Assembly (NCBI GenBank): GCA_905250115.1
Contig: CAJNOI010000179.1
Coordinates: 118,814-182,813 of the forward strand
Direction of reading: 5' to 3'
DNA length: 64,000 nucleotides
DNA from: Adineta steineri
Taxonomy: Eukaryota; Rotifera; Eurotatoria; Adinetida; Adinetidae
Shown: one piece after another, positions 13,435-26,799 of the stretch
How positions within the stretch are numbered: position 1 is the stretch's first letter
Layout: each line of letters starts with the position of its first letter
Translations under genes and position numbers: made by a program
Notes under the pieces: model-generated
Told to the model about the DNA's origin: nothing
What the model saw: the letters and a program-made list of their open reading frames with translations, nothing else
The model's database searches: none

Positions 13435-14636
13435 CTTAGATATGTAGGTTTATAAAAAGAAATAACAAAGTAAAAATATTACATTATCTAAAAAATCAAA
13501 TCAAATCTATTCATTCGGATCTATTGATTCATTCCTAATCGTTTATTCTTATGTATTTCAATGTTTAAATAAAAGCAATAATTAAAATATTAACTGTAAA
13601 TCCTTAGGTTGAAATATGTTTTGTAATCTTTAACAAAACGTGATGCATTGAAAAATTGATGATGATATGATATATTATAGAAAGTTAAAAACAACGAATA
13701 GAAATTGTCTATAATTGAATTGATAGACGACTGCTGTCATCTATCTAAATATACTTTTTTTGACATAATTTTTTCTTTTCTCTATTTCTCGTTTTTTTAT
13801 GCTTCAAAAATCCTGCTTGGCGCAAAAAAAAAAAGATAAAATCTGTCTGTTTTTGATCTACCGTCTTTCTTTCCATTCTAGACTGACGGATTTCTATGTG
13901 TTCTTTAGCAAAACTGTTGAGTTGATAACTTGCTCTTTTTTACTATTTTACATTCCTTTGAACATAACAAGTCACAATTCTATCTCGCTTTTTCCTTTTT
14001 TAACGAGCTAAATTTAATGAGTTTCTTTTTCTTTTTACAAATTGGTAAGCATATTGTCTGTTAAAAACAGCTTGGAGAAACAATTATATTATCAACTAAA
14101 GTTTTTCTTTTAAAATAATAATATTACTCTTTTAAACACAATATCCGTAATGTTGCCTCTCTCTCTCTTTTTATACACAATTCATATCATTCTTATGACA
14201 AATTTGACAATGTGTTTCATGAGAGTTTTCTTATTAATGTTGAATGAATTTAATATAAAACTCTATATCAGGAATATATGAACATCACACCCTATTTTTT
14301 TCAAGATAAATAGCAATATGTGTAACTTCCGCTCAAAATATTGTACGTGACGTACGGAGAAAACTATTTTAAAATAACTACTGAGTTATATTTATTTGGA
14401 GTCATGACCAATTTTCAGTAAATATCTGATTTCTGAAAAGGAGACAGACTTTTATGTTGATAGACGATTCATCAATATCATCAAAAAACAGGTACCAGAT
14501 ATTTGCTTTCAAGATTAAATTTCTAAACTATTATGGGTATGGGTGAGGTTTAGTAAAGAGAATAGCGACACTCACCCATCTTATTTGCTCATGGAATATT
14601 TCTTTTTTTAGTATAATACTAATAAAATGGGCGTTT
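13435..14636. promoter_or_regulatory. Divergent region, Josephin gene / ABCA copy 1; left part of inverted arm
   Basis: No gene seen. From about 13859 on, the sequence is repeated in inverted orientation at the right end of the window (for example TACCGTCTTTCTTTCCATTC at 13859 matches the last bases of the window). A small hairpin (ATGGGTATGGGTGAGG ... CACTCACCCAT, about 14535-14578) of the GT-rich type lies in the 5' flank of both ABCA copies. Confidence 0.5.
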
Positions 14637-17600
14637 GCCGACAGATTCGTTTGATCTTATGGAAAAATTTTACTATTCGACGTCGACGATGGGTTTGTTT
14701 TTAGAAATTTATTCTAAAATCAATTTGTATTGTTTTATTTAGCCTCGAGTGATATTTGAATTAATTTGGCCATTATTTTTATTTTTTATTCTAATGTGGG
14801 TTCGAACAAGAAATTTAACATTTTATTATGATGCTTGTAAGATTATTTTCTTTAAAAATTTATCTTAATAAATTTATTTAAGGTTATAATGATCCAAAAT
14901 ATCTTGGAGCAACTGGATTTTTACCTGCACTACAAAGTTATATTTGTCAATGGAATAATACATGTTATAATCAATCAAAAACAACTGATGAATTTCATGG
15001 GGAAGCAACCTTTTGGAATCAATTAACAGATTTAAGTGAAAGTCTTTCGATTATTTTTAATGATGATAAAACGGTTAATTTATTTGATAAACTTTTTACG
15101 CAAATTAATTCATTACAACGTTATTCTACGATTTGGAATGGTAAGTGTTTTAATATTTGAATAATGTCAAATATTGATTTACGTACTTTGAAAATATAAT
15201 ATAAGGTACTATTTTGGCAAATAAAAGCACGAATGATTTTAATCAATCTATTCCAACAACAATAATCAATACACTTTTTCAAAATCCTGTTGGTTTATCT
15301 AATCTTCATCAATCATGGTTTATGAATCATACCAAAAGATCTGAGTCGAATTTAAATATTATAATACAAATATCTTATTCACGTTCACAAAAAAACTTTT
15401 CCTTTGTAAATTAAACAATTTCATTTATATGTAGAGGTTTAAATTATGCTTTTTTTTTTATTTCATCTAGTCATATCAATCAGAAACAAATATAAAACAA
15501 TCATTTTGTAATAAGACAGAATTTAATAAAACTTTTCTGATTAACTCACCCGATGCAATTGTACCAAAAAATTTTTTATGTAATAATTTATCAGCAAGTG
15601 ATTTGAAATTATTTTTAATCAGTGTACAAAATCAATTGGATGATATACTTTTGGTAAAATTATAAAGATTTTCTTATGAAATTATTTCATTTTATTCAAT
15701 AATTCTAGACTAATATGGCACCAGATATTGTGAAACTTACTATGAATGGAATGCAAGTATGTAATCTTGATTTTTATTACACTATCATAAAATATTATTG
15801 ATGTGTTTAGGCTGCTCGAACTCTGGAACAAATTCATTCTCGTTTAAACATACTTAATGTTAGCTTTTCATTCAATGAAACCAATAGTAGTATTAGGTAA
15901 TAATTTCGCGGCATACTTATTTGTATTTTATATTACTAATAGCATGCATCAGATTTAAGATTCAACAAATTCGAGTATCGTACTTACAAAAGAATCGTTT
16001 TCTAATTTGAATTTTGCGCATAACATATAGAACAAGTCATTTCTTGTATGTTTATGATCCATTATCGATTATTAAAATAAAATAGTCTAATTATAAGTCG
16101 AATTATGTTTCATAAAAGCTGAAATTATACAGAAATAAGTGTGGGTCCCATGCGGAACAATCCGCAGACAAAGGATAGAACACACCGTATATGTAGATTT
16201 ATTTTCCCAGTATACTTATCATAGAAAACCTTTTTATATTTAAATTATAGTTTAACATCATTATGTGGTGGTCGTAATGATTTATCACAGTTTTTTACTA
16301 CAAATCAATCTTCAAATAATCAAAGCAACCAAAGTGAAACTACTCAAAATAAACAAACAGAAACTACTCAAACACGTTCTACAGCTGATGATACTTTAAC
16401 TATGTTTAATTATAACAGGTTAGCAGAAAATTTATTATCTTATGATGAATCTGAAATATGTCAAGAATCATATATAACTGGTTCTGGTAAAATTATGCAA
16501 TTTTCAACAGTAAATCGTACATGTCGTTGTGCTTTATTTGATCAAGTATTCAATTCAAATACTATTCTACGACAATTTGCAACACTATTACGTCCTATTC
16601 TATATGGAAAAATCTATTATCATCCATCAAATATTCATTATGATAATATAATTAAAAATATTAATCAAACATTTGAATCATTAGATGAACTTGTTCGATT
16701 ACTTCGTCAAATTGAATCTACATCTCAAACAATAAATGATATCATACCAGTATTATGTAATTCATTTTCTAATTCATCATTAATTTGTCAACAATTTACA
16801 ACATATCAAACATCAATGAATTTATTTATAGTTCTAACTGAATTTCTTGCTTGTACAGAACGTAATCGTTTTATTGCAATGGATAGTGAATTAGATATGG
16901 TATATGTAGGACAAAATGACTCTGTAACAAATAGTTTTCTTGCTGCAATTGAATTTATGGATAATATAGGAGATAATGATAGTTTACCTACACATATTCG
17001 ATTTAAAATAAGAATGGCACTTGATTATGTTGATAATACATTTCAAACAGCCGACAAGTAAATAATAGAAATAAATTTCATTCTTTTTTTTCTAATAATT
17101 TATATAGATATTTTTCATATGCACCTCGTGTTAGTGCACCAACATCAACAAAATATCATTCATATTTATTTATTTATTTACAAAATGCTCTTGAACGTGC
17201 TATTATATACGCACAAACAGGAAGAAATATTTCCTACGGTATACAAACACAACAAATGCCGTATCCATGTTGGATTAATGATAAGTATGTTGTGCATTTT
17301 TTTCCTTGTCTTCAGTAAATCGAAATATGAATGATTGATTTTAGATTTTCTAATGCCATTAGTCGAATGTTACCATTATTTATGGTATTAAGTTGGATAT
17401 TTACAGTTTCAATGAATGTGAAAGATATTGTTCATGAAAAAGAAAAGTAAATAAATAAATATAGGGAAAACATGTTTACGTTTTTTTTCTTCAAGACGAT
17501 TAAAAGAAATAATGAGAATAATGGGTTTGAATGATTCTGTTCATTGGTTTACTTGGTTTATTTTATGTACAGCTACTATGTTGTTAATAGCATTTTTCCT

Positions 17601-19110
17601 TATTTTACTTTTAAAGGTAAAACATGTCTTAAATAATTATAATAATATATCGTCTGTTGTAGTTTGGAAAAATCACACAATTTTCTAGTTTTTCTGTATT
17701 ACTCGTATTCTTCATAAGTTATACATTTGCTACTATTACTCAATGTTTTCTTATTAGTGTATTATTTAATCGAGCTAATTTAGCTGCTTGTGGTATGTAT
17801 TTACAAATGAAAAATATCTATGTTATAATTCAAAAATGAATATTCTAGGAGCTGGTATTATATATTTTGTTCTCTATTTACCATATACTATATTAATTAG
17901 TTATGATACTCAAGTGAAAATATGGCAAAAAGCAATTGCTGTAAAAAATTTTATATTTGTTTTTTAAATAATTAAAATTTTTTTAATATGTTTTAGTGCC
18001 TTTCATCAACAGTTGCTTTTGGAGTTGGTTGTGATTATATTGCTCGTTTTGAAGGTATGGTTGAAGGTATTCAATGGTCGAATATAAATCGAGGTGTAAA
18101 ACCTAATGATAATTTTACATTTCTTTATTGTATTATTATGATGTTAATCGATTCGGTGATTTATATGTTATTAACTATTTATATTGAAAATGTATTTCCC
18201 GGTAAGAAAATAAATGAATTTTATTTTTTTAAATTGAATATATATTAAGGTGAATATGGTATTCCACAAGTATGGTATTATCCATTTACAAAAACATACT
18301 GGTTTGGATATAATGCAGAAAATATTCGTCAACGTACGGAACAGATGAAATGTGTAATAGATCAAAATCAAAATGGTTAATTTAATTTTCATTTAAATAA
18401 AATTTTCTTATGTAATGATATTTTAGGTGAAAATGATATAGGAGAACTTGGCATTAGTATTGAAAATGTATCGAAATATTTTGGAAATAAAATGGCATTG
18501 AAAAATTTATCTGTTAAATTTTATCGTAATATGATAACAGCATTTCTTGGACGAAATGGTGCTGGAAAAAGTACAACATGGTCAATATTAACTGGTCTAA
18601 TACCACCAACAAGTGGTACAATATATATTGATGGTTATGATATATTAACAGATATAAAAATTGTTCGAAAACGTCTTGGTTTTGCTCCTCAATATAATAT
18701 TTTATTTGATTTATTAACAGTTAAAGAACATTTACAATTTTTTTCTGCGTAAGATAATTGAAGTATTATTTGATAGACATTTAGTTTTTTATTTATTCAT
18801 TAGATTAAAAGATGCACCAAAAGAATCAATTGAAACAGAAATACATAAAATGTTAAATGATTTAGCATTAGAAAAAAAAGCAGATAATTATTCCACAGAA
18901 TTATCTGGTGGAATGAAAAGAAAACTTTCAATTGCTATTGCTTTTGTTGGAAATTCAACAACAGTTATTTTAGATGAACCAACAGCAGGTATATACAATA
19001 GCGTTTTAGTATAGTGCGTAAGAGCTTTTGAGACATGTACCAACTAGTAAAGTTGAATTCGGAATTTATAGTCACGATTTTTCCGTAAGGATGGTTCGTT
19101 GTGGGTGATA
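13859..19110 (+). repeat. Large inverted repeat, left arm
   Basis: About 5.25 kb near-identical to 58735-64000 in reverse orientation, covering the ABCA promoter region, all exons to Walker B of NBD1 and the introns. In a 219-residue exon (16402-17061 vs 60797-61456) only two residues differ (V/A and N/T). A 66-residue and a 63-residue frame are identical, and introns differ by scattered substitutions and short indels. Homology ends at about 19110 in an intron, 45 bp before the N gap. The outer limit is unknown because the partner arm runs off the window. Confidence 0.85.
14637..18988 (+). CDS. ABCA-type transporter, 5' half only (copy 1)
   Basis: ABC-A family exporters are full transporters that move lipids across membranes. 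This copy starts with [20 protein letters not shown], the typical ABCA N-terminus, followed by TM1 ([18 protein letters not shown]). A large extracellular domain with paired cysteines, a cluster of membrane helices (about 17340-18250) and NBD1 follow: Walker [10 protein letters not shown] (about 18555), Q-loop APQYN, signature [10 protein letters not shown] and Walker [10 protein letters not shown]. The exon ends there at 18988 with a GTATAT donor. The second half (TMD2, NBD2) is absent: sequence homologous to copy 2 stops about 120 bp into the next intron, just before an assembly gap. It is therefore either a truncated gene or a full allele cut by a contig end. No frame disruption was seen in the part present. 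Confidence 0.88.
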
Positions 19111-19155
19111 TATGGGCACGGCCAAGCGTGACGGAATTTCATTTTTTTAACTTGC

Positions 19156-19255
19156 NNNNNNNNNNNNNNNNNNNNNNNNNNNNNNNNNNNNNNNNNNNNN
19201 NNNNNNNNNNNNNNNNNNNNNNNNNNNNNNNNNNNNNNNNNNNNNNNNNNNNNNN
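19156..19255. other. Assembly gap, exactly 100 N
   Basis: A run of exactly 100 Ns, the customary placeholder for a scaffold join of unknown size. Order and orientation across this point rest on scaffolding and not on read-through sequence. Confidence 0.98.
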
Positions 19256-20722
19256 TGATGATACGTTTGAGTAGATATTGTTTGTTTTGGTAGTAAATTT
19301 GTGTTAGAAAATGGTAAAAATATAGTTAAACTAGAACGATCAAGTTTTGCTTGAAATTTTCCAAGAGGTGAAATAGGAGTTATTGGCTCAGATGTATTAC
19401 TATCTATTGATCGTTGATTGAAATTAAAGAGATTATAATCATCAGAACTTGATGAAGATGTTTCATTATCAATACTTGATGATATTGGTGTGGTAAAAGC
19501 CATAGAGTCAGATGAATTAATATGAGATTGCATGTCATGAAGTAATAATAAACTTTTTCGACGATTTATTGTTGCTGAATTATTTTCATTTGTATTTGTT
19601 AAATTTCTTTTTATAGATTCAAGTTCATCTATTCGATGTTGCATTCGTTTTTGTTGCCAATCAGTCCAAAAACTAAAATAAAATATATTAATAAGTCGAA
19701 TCATTCTTTATTTTTACCGTTCAGGAATATGATGAGCTCGTTCAAGAACTCTTGAAGATAAATCAAATCGTTGTTGTGGTATAAATGAATTTGGTGAAAT
19801 TAAATTATGTGGACGAGAATAATTTGACATACAACCACTGCTAATATATGAACATGGTGTTAGAGCTGAATATGGTGAATACGCTGATGATACATGAGTA
19901 AAACGAAGATCAGGTACAATTTCTTTTTCAAGTTCACGAATTCGTTCAGCTAATTGATGATAATTTTGTGTTTGACAAAATCTATTACCTCTGACAGATG
20001 CTAATGAAGTATCTGTTAGAGCATTTCGGCGATCTCTTGTATAATCAGATCGATATGACATATTTTGTGTTGCTAATCTGTATGCTTCATAAATACTATT
20101 CAATTGTGATGATCTTCTTCGAGTATTTTCATCACTAGTCGGACGTGTTTTCTACGATAATGGAATAAAAAATGACGTCTAACATGTAATTAGATGAAGA
20201 AAAAAATATATATATTGAATATATAAACATATATCTCATAAATATTGATTCGTTTTTATCTCTCATGAATAATTAACTCGATTCTTATACATCGACTTTC
20301 TTGAAATTTTTTTTCCGGGTGTTATTCTTATATTCTATAGTTTATTTTTGATAAAAATAAGAAAATTGCATCTATCCCAAAATAGCAAATAGAACTATAG
20401 GGTTTCTCAAAAGTCATGATCATCTAGAAAGTGCATATAATCTCTCTCTATTATTCGAAGGTCAACTAAACTATCATTAAAAATAAGAAGCATACAAAAA
20501 CGATGTGCCTTATTTTTAATATTATGTTAGATTAATAAGACAAATTTGATAAAAAAATTAATTATAGCTTCGAATAAGATAGTAATTCTATAATCTAACT
20601 AATATGAAATATTTGATACAAGCTGAGACATCTAATTTCAAGGTCTATTTCGTCTAACATTCTCCCTTTTTTTTAATTATAATTTTTTATTAACTTACCT
20701 CATTATTTGATATATTATCCAT
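19256..20722 (-). CDS. Unrecognised Ser/Asn-rich protein, 3' end lost in gap
   Basis: Three joined exons. Exon 1 at 20699-20722 (MDNISNNE, donor GTAAG) joins in phase 0 to an exon starting at 20151 (KTRPTSDENTRRRSSQLNSI), then after a short intron near 19680-19717 (IPER|FWTDWQQKRM) an exon that runs into the N gap. The protein is polar and Ser/Asn-rich, with two heptad-like charged stretches that could be coiled coils (QLAERIRELEKEI; KRMQHRIDELESIKRNL). No membrane segment and no family I recognise. It is divergently placed relative to the truncated ABCA gene, but the gap makes that neighbourhood uncertain. Confidence 0.65.
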
Positions 20723-20936
20723 TAATTATAAAAACAGATTTCTTAAAATAAAACAAGATAATACTGTATCTTTGTTGCATTTAAATCAACAATACACGTA
20801 TATGTTTATTATGTTAGATTTCTTTTCGTAGGCATCAGCTGGTCTTTTGGCATCAGTTGAATCATTATTATATTATTTATTCTTTTTATTTTATCTTACA
20901 GAAGGAGAAAAAAACCACAATCGTTTTATTTTATGA

Positions 20937-23322
<2,386 letters not shown>

Positions 23323-23889
23323 TTTTTTAAATAATCAATACGAATAGAAATAAACTTGATTTTATAGTTATATTTTTACAATATAAATGCATGATGCAAG
23401 AAAAAATTTTTTCTTTTTTCTTTATCTTTTGGTGAAATGAAAAAGAATGATGAAAGAAAATATTTTTATATTTAGTAATGTCTTGCGAAATTACTTTAAA
23501 AACATTGATGCAATATACGATTTTTCTATTGTAATCTTCTTGATTTATTTTATTGAACTTATCAATTAAAATATTACTAATTGTTGATGGCAATAACTTT
23601 AATAAGAATTTATAAATGACAGCGACGTAAAATATCATATTATTATTACAAAAAAGAAAAATTAAATTTAACTTAACTTTAATAATTTATTTAATGTTGA
23701 CGTTTCGGCTATTATATAGCCATTTTCAAAAATAACTTTTTTACAAATATAACATGAACACAAAAATACATTTAAAATTTTCACTACATAAGAATAAAAT
23801 ATAGCTATATTACGTATTATCACAATTAGGAGGGGTGCGTGCTGGTGTTTGTGCGTATCGATATCATTTAAAAATAAATCACAACCACT
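23323..23889. other. AT-rich flank of GARS1, no gene
   Basis: No coding frame of convincing composition. Contains a short G-rich stretch (GGAGGGGTGCGTGCTGGTG at about 23830) reminiscent of the GT-rich elements. Confidence 0.4.
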
Positions 23890-24090
23890 CTTTGAGTTGG
23901 TAAAATGATGTCCAGAATTTGTTTTATACTAAATACTACAGCACCAAAGAAGACATGATTTGGAGCAGGGAACGTTATTTGGGCGGGTACAAATATTAAA
24001 AATCTAATAAAACTGGTGAGTAAACTGCACCATTTATCATTAATTTTCCAAACAAGATAATATCTGAATTGCTTTGGAATTTTTGTCGAA
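23890..24090 (-). pseudogene. Membrane-protein exon relic, copy B
   Basis: The minus-strand frame PKQFRYYLVWKINDKWCSLL, then FLIFVPAQITFPAPNHVFFG and VFSIKQILDI, is clearly homologous to 25457-25725 (copy A). It breaks off at PTQRVVV, where copy A continues with another hydrophobic segment. Just upstream on the same strand is the degraded coiled-coil block (24150-24380), which may be the preceding exon of the same dead gene. Family not recognised. Confidence 0.55.
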
Positions 24091-24149
24091 TATGGATAGG
24101 TAAGCCGTAGTTGGAATGTTCACATAATAACCAAGGATAATTGCGAGTA

Positions 24150-24380
24150 ACTATATTGATCATTCAGGCCGTCTTTTCGTAGCACTCGCATTATATCTTG
24201 TGTGTAGAACCTGCCTTCGAGGCGTCTGATTTTCCATCCGAAGAATCTCTATTATCGGCTTCCCAGTTTCACAACCAATTTTTCGCCATTCTCTTGACTT
24301 GAAAGATTAGATGCCATTCACTAAATTTTACAAAAGAATAGGATTTAACTAAATTAAAATAATTTAGTTGCTGATCGTAC
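24150..24380 (-). pseudogene. Coiled-coil exon relic, copy B
   Basis: The minus strand reads EKLVVKLGSR, then stops, then a frame ending GLNDQYSYSQLSLVIM. It matches the coiled-coil block at 25770-26035 but in opposite orientation, with in-frame stops. Fragment of an unrecognised gene. Confidence 0.5.
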
Positions 24381-24848
24381 CTTTTGTTATTTAATGAAAA
24401 AGCTGGTTGTGGACGTGAACTTCGAGTTATGAAATGAAATGTGGGAAATTTCATCGATCTTATCTAAGTCGCTCGATGAGATTGTACAGGAAGAAAACAT
24501 TTCGAGAAAAAAAATAAATATATATATATATGTACACGTGTACAAGTTTTCTTTCGCTTTTTTGTTACATAGGAATTCGTATCAGGGACGTCCGCAAAGT
24601 GGAGAATGGAGAGATCGATCACCCCCAAAAAAATTAAAATACCGAGAGGGAAGTACAGGGCGAAACATTTTTAGAAATTTGAAGTAACCTTTTTCAGTAA
24701 TGAACTTTCTTGCAAAGTCGTCAATCTCCCCCCCCCCTCGAAACAAATTTATGTGGGCTTGCTTGTCTGAAACACTCGGTATATAAACACGTAATCATGT
24801 TCATATATTTTTCAATCTTAATATAATAAGGAATATTCTGTATCTAAG

Positions 24849-24933
24849 ATTAATTTAATTTAATTAGTTTGTCATAACACTTTTCATATTTATTAAATAC
24901 ATATTATAGAGTAAACTATGATTTTAGTTTTCC
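24849..24933 (+). repeat. Dispersed repeat abutting telomere-like array
   Basis: About 85 bp (ATTTAATTAGTTTGTCATAAC to AAACTATGATTTTAGTTTTCC) recurs at about 49661-49752 in the intron of CIAPIN1 with high identity. Here it runs directly into the (GTGTGG)n array; at the other site it runs into unrelated sequence. Both matches end at the same GTTTTCC. Confidence 0.7.
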
Positions 24934-25045
24934 GGGTGTGGTGTGGGTGTGGGTGTGGGTGTGGGTGTGAGTGTGGGTGTGGGTGTAGGGGTGGGTGTGA
25001 GTGTGAATGTGGGTGAGTGTGTAAGGCTGTAAGTGTGAGTGTAGG
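24934..25045 (+). repeat. Interstitial telomere-like array, G-strand half (TGTGGG)n
   Basis: Runs of GTGTGG with variants (GAGTGTG, GTAGGGG, GAATGTG). TGTGGG is, as I recall, the telomere unit reported for bdelloid rotifers. The units decay toward 25045. Confidence 0.8.
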
Positions 25046-25071
25046 AACTAGGTGAGTACATTATCTACATC
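25046..25071. other. Junction between the two array halves
   Basis: About 26 bp of non-repetitive sequence (GGAACTAGGTGAGTACATTA and following) separates the TGTGGG half from the CCCACA half. Confidence 0.7.
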
Positions 25072-25241
25072 CACCTCCGAACCCACACGCACACCCACCC
25101 ACACCCACCCACACCCACCCACACCCACCCACACCCACCCACACCCACCCACACCCACCCACACCCGCCCACACCCACCCACACCCACACCCACCCACAC
25201 CCACACCCACACCCACACCCACACCCACACCCACACCCACA
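25072..25241 (-). repeat. Interstitial telomere-like array, C-strand half (CCCACA)n
   Basis: From about 25090 to 25180 the unit is 10 bp (ACACCCACCC) repeated about nine times. From about 25180 to 25241 it is the 6-bp ACACCC. Orientation is opposite to 24934-25045, so the pair is arranged head to head, like two chromosome ends joined. The array then enters non-repetitive sequence at ATACCCTG. Confidence 0.85.
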
Positions 25242-25456
25242 TACCCTGTTTCTCATCTGATACCGGCTTTTTAAAAAAAGTTTTTTTTTTAGTTGTTTGA
25301 GATTCAACAAAATTTTATTATGTGACATCTATTTGAAATGAAATTAACTCTTTTATAGCCAGTGGTACATAAATAAAGTAAACGACGCAAAACAAAAACC
25401 AAGACTATACATTTCTTTTCTCTTCTTTTTTGGGTGTGGGTGTCGGTATGGAAGTT

Positions 25457-25725
25457 ACTAACTTGATTTAATCGGCCCTTATCCAATAAATAAAGAACAA
25501 AGAGACCAAATACGGGAAGAAGCATTATAAAGTAAGTTGATAAAAAGATGTCCAAGACTTGCTTAATCCCAAACACTAAAGTACCAACGAAGACACGATT
25601 TGGAGCAAGAAATGTTATTTGAGCGGGTACTGATATTAAAAAGCCAATAAAACTGGTGAGTAAATTGCACCATTTATCATTAATTTTCCAAAGAAGATAA
25701 TATCTAAATTCTTTTGGAAAACTAT
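25457..25725 (-). pseudogene. Membrane-protein exon relic, copy A
   Basis: An open minus-strand frame of about 88 codons reads FPKEFRYYLLWKINDKWCNL, FIGFLISVPAQITFLAPNRV, LVFGIKQVLDIFLSTYFIML and FGLFVLYLLDKGRLNQVS, with two or three hydrophobic segments. It is homologous to 23890-24090. Exon-like, but no start or joined exons were found and the adjoining coiled-coil block is inverted, so it is called a gene fragment. Family not recognised. Confidence 0.5.
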
Positions 25726-25769
25726 CAAATAATAAAAGGTACGCTCACTTACTAAATTATTTTATTGTA

Positions 25770-26035
25770 GTTAAATCCTATTCTTTTATAAAATTTAGTG
25801 AATGGCAACTAATCTTTCCAGTTAACAGACAAGAGACAAATTGGTTGCAAAGCTTGAAAGCCGAATAAAAAGTCTCCAAGAGGAAAATCAAGCACTCCGA
25901 AGACAAGTTTTGGATGCAAGATCTAATGCTGTTGGTAGGAGTAGATACTTGGAAGGGGTCTTATAAGACGTCCTTTCCGATGGTTGGAATGATCGTCCTG
26001 TGTACTCGCAATTGTCCTTGGTGTGGACGTAAAAT
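25770..26035 (+). pseudogene. Coiled-coil exon relic, copy A
   Basis: The plus strand reads KLVAKLESRIKSLQEENQAL, RRQVLDARSNAVGRSRYLEG, then VL and an in-frame TAA, after which the same frame resumes (DVLSDGWNDRPVYSQLSLVW). The heptad pattern indicates a coiled coil. It is the inverted counterpart of 24150-24380. Confidence 0.5.
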
Positions 26036-26175
26036 TCGAAAGTTGTTAAATGAAATGTGTGAAATTTAAACGATTATATCTATGTCTCTCGGAGAAAGTG
26101 GACAGAAAGAAAACAATTTACACGTGTAGAACAGTATTATTTCGCTTTACTGTTATATAAGAATCTATATAAAAC
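26015..26175 (+). repeat. Degenerate direct repeat of 24410-24590
   Basis: Both stretches carry TGTGGACGTRAA.TTCG, AAATGAAATGTG.GAAATTT, a diverged middle part and a TTACACGTGTA-like core followed by TTTCGCTTT.TGTTA. They lie in the same orientation on either side of the telomere-like array, while the coiled-coil blocks beside them are inverted, so the locus has been rearranged more than once. Confidence 0.5.
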
Positions 26176-26799
26176 GACCATTCGTTCTTCGAGAATAAAA
26201 TATTTGTTTTTAATTTTATATTTAGTAATGTATTTTATTAAAATTTACAATTAAAATATTAATTACTAGTAAATTCATTATCGTAATAATGACATTATGA
26301 AGAATATATGTAAACTAATTAACTATAATTGTCCTCATTATACAATCCGATTAGGAATCGAATGTAAAAAGTTAGAAGACATTCTTTTTTATAAAATAAA
26401 ATAGCTTCATCATCATAGAAATGTTGTATCCATCAATCTAAACATCTTTATAGTAAGTCTGGTTTTAATATCTCCAGAAGAGAAAAAAACATATAGTATA
26501 CTCAGTTTTCATAGTCGTATTAGTATTACTAATGATAATAGATATTTCAAGAATTTTTGTTGATAAAGATCCTGTATCTGATATCTTATATTACTTATAT
26601 TAGATATCAAGAATTTAGTTGCTCAATAAGCAATATCAAATATATATACTTTTGTTAAATAAATGTAATGAGAAAAACACACAATTATATTTATTTCTTA
26701 TTTTTTTCTTTACAAAAATTTCAAATATATTATTAACATATGATTTCTATTGATTTAAAAAGATATATATTATGTATAACAAACAATATGAGAATAAAA
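26176..26799. other. AT-rich 3' flank of hydrolase gene, no gene
   Basis: No convincing coding frame or RNA gene seen. Confidence 0.4.

Noticed and set aside
19147..19704. Frame running across the N gap
   Set aside because: The real exon stops at the gap; the codons across the Ns have no meaning.
25048..25328. Open frames coding for VWVWVG or THTHPHPP repeats
   Set aside because: They only translate the telomere-like array; any frame of such a repeat is open.
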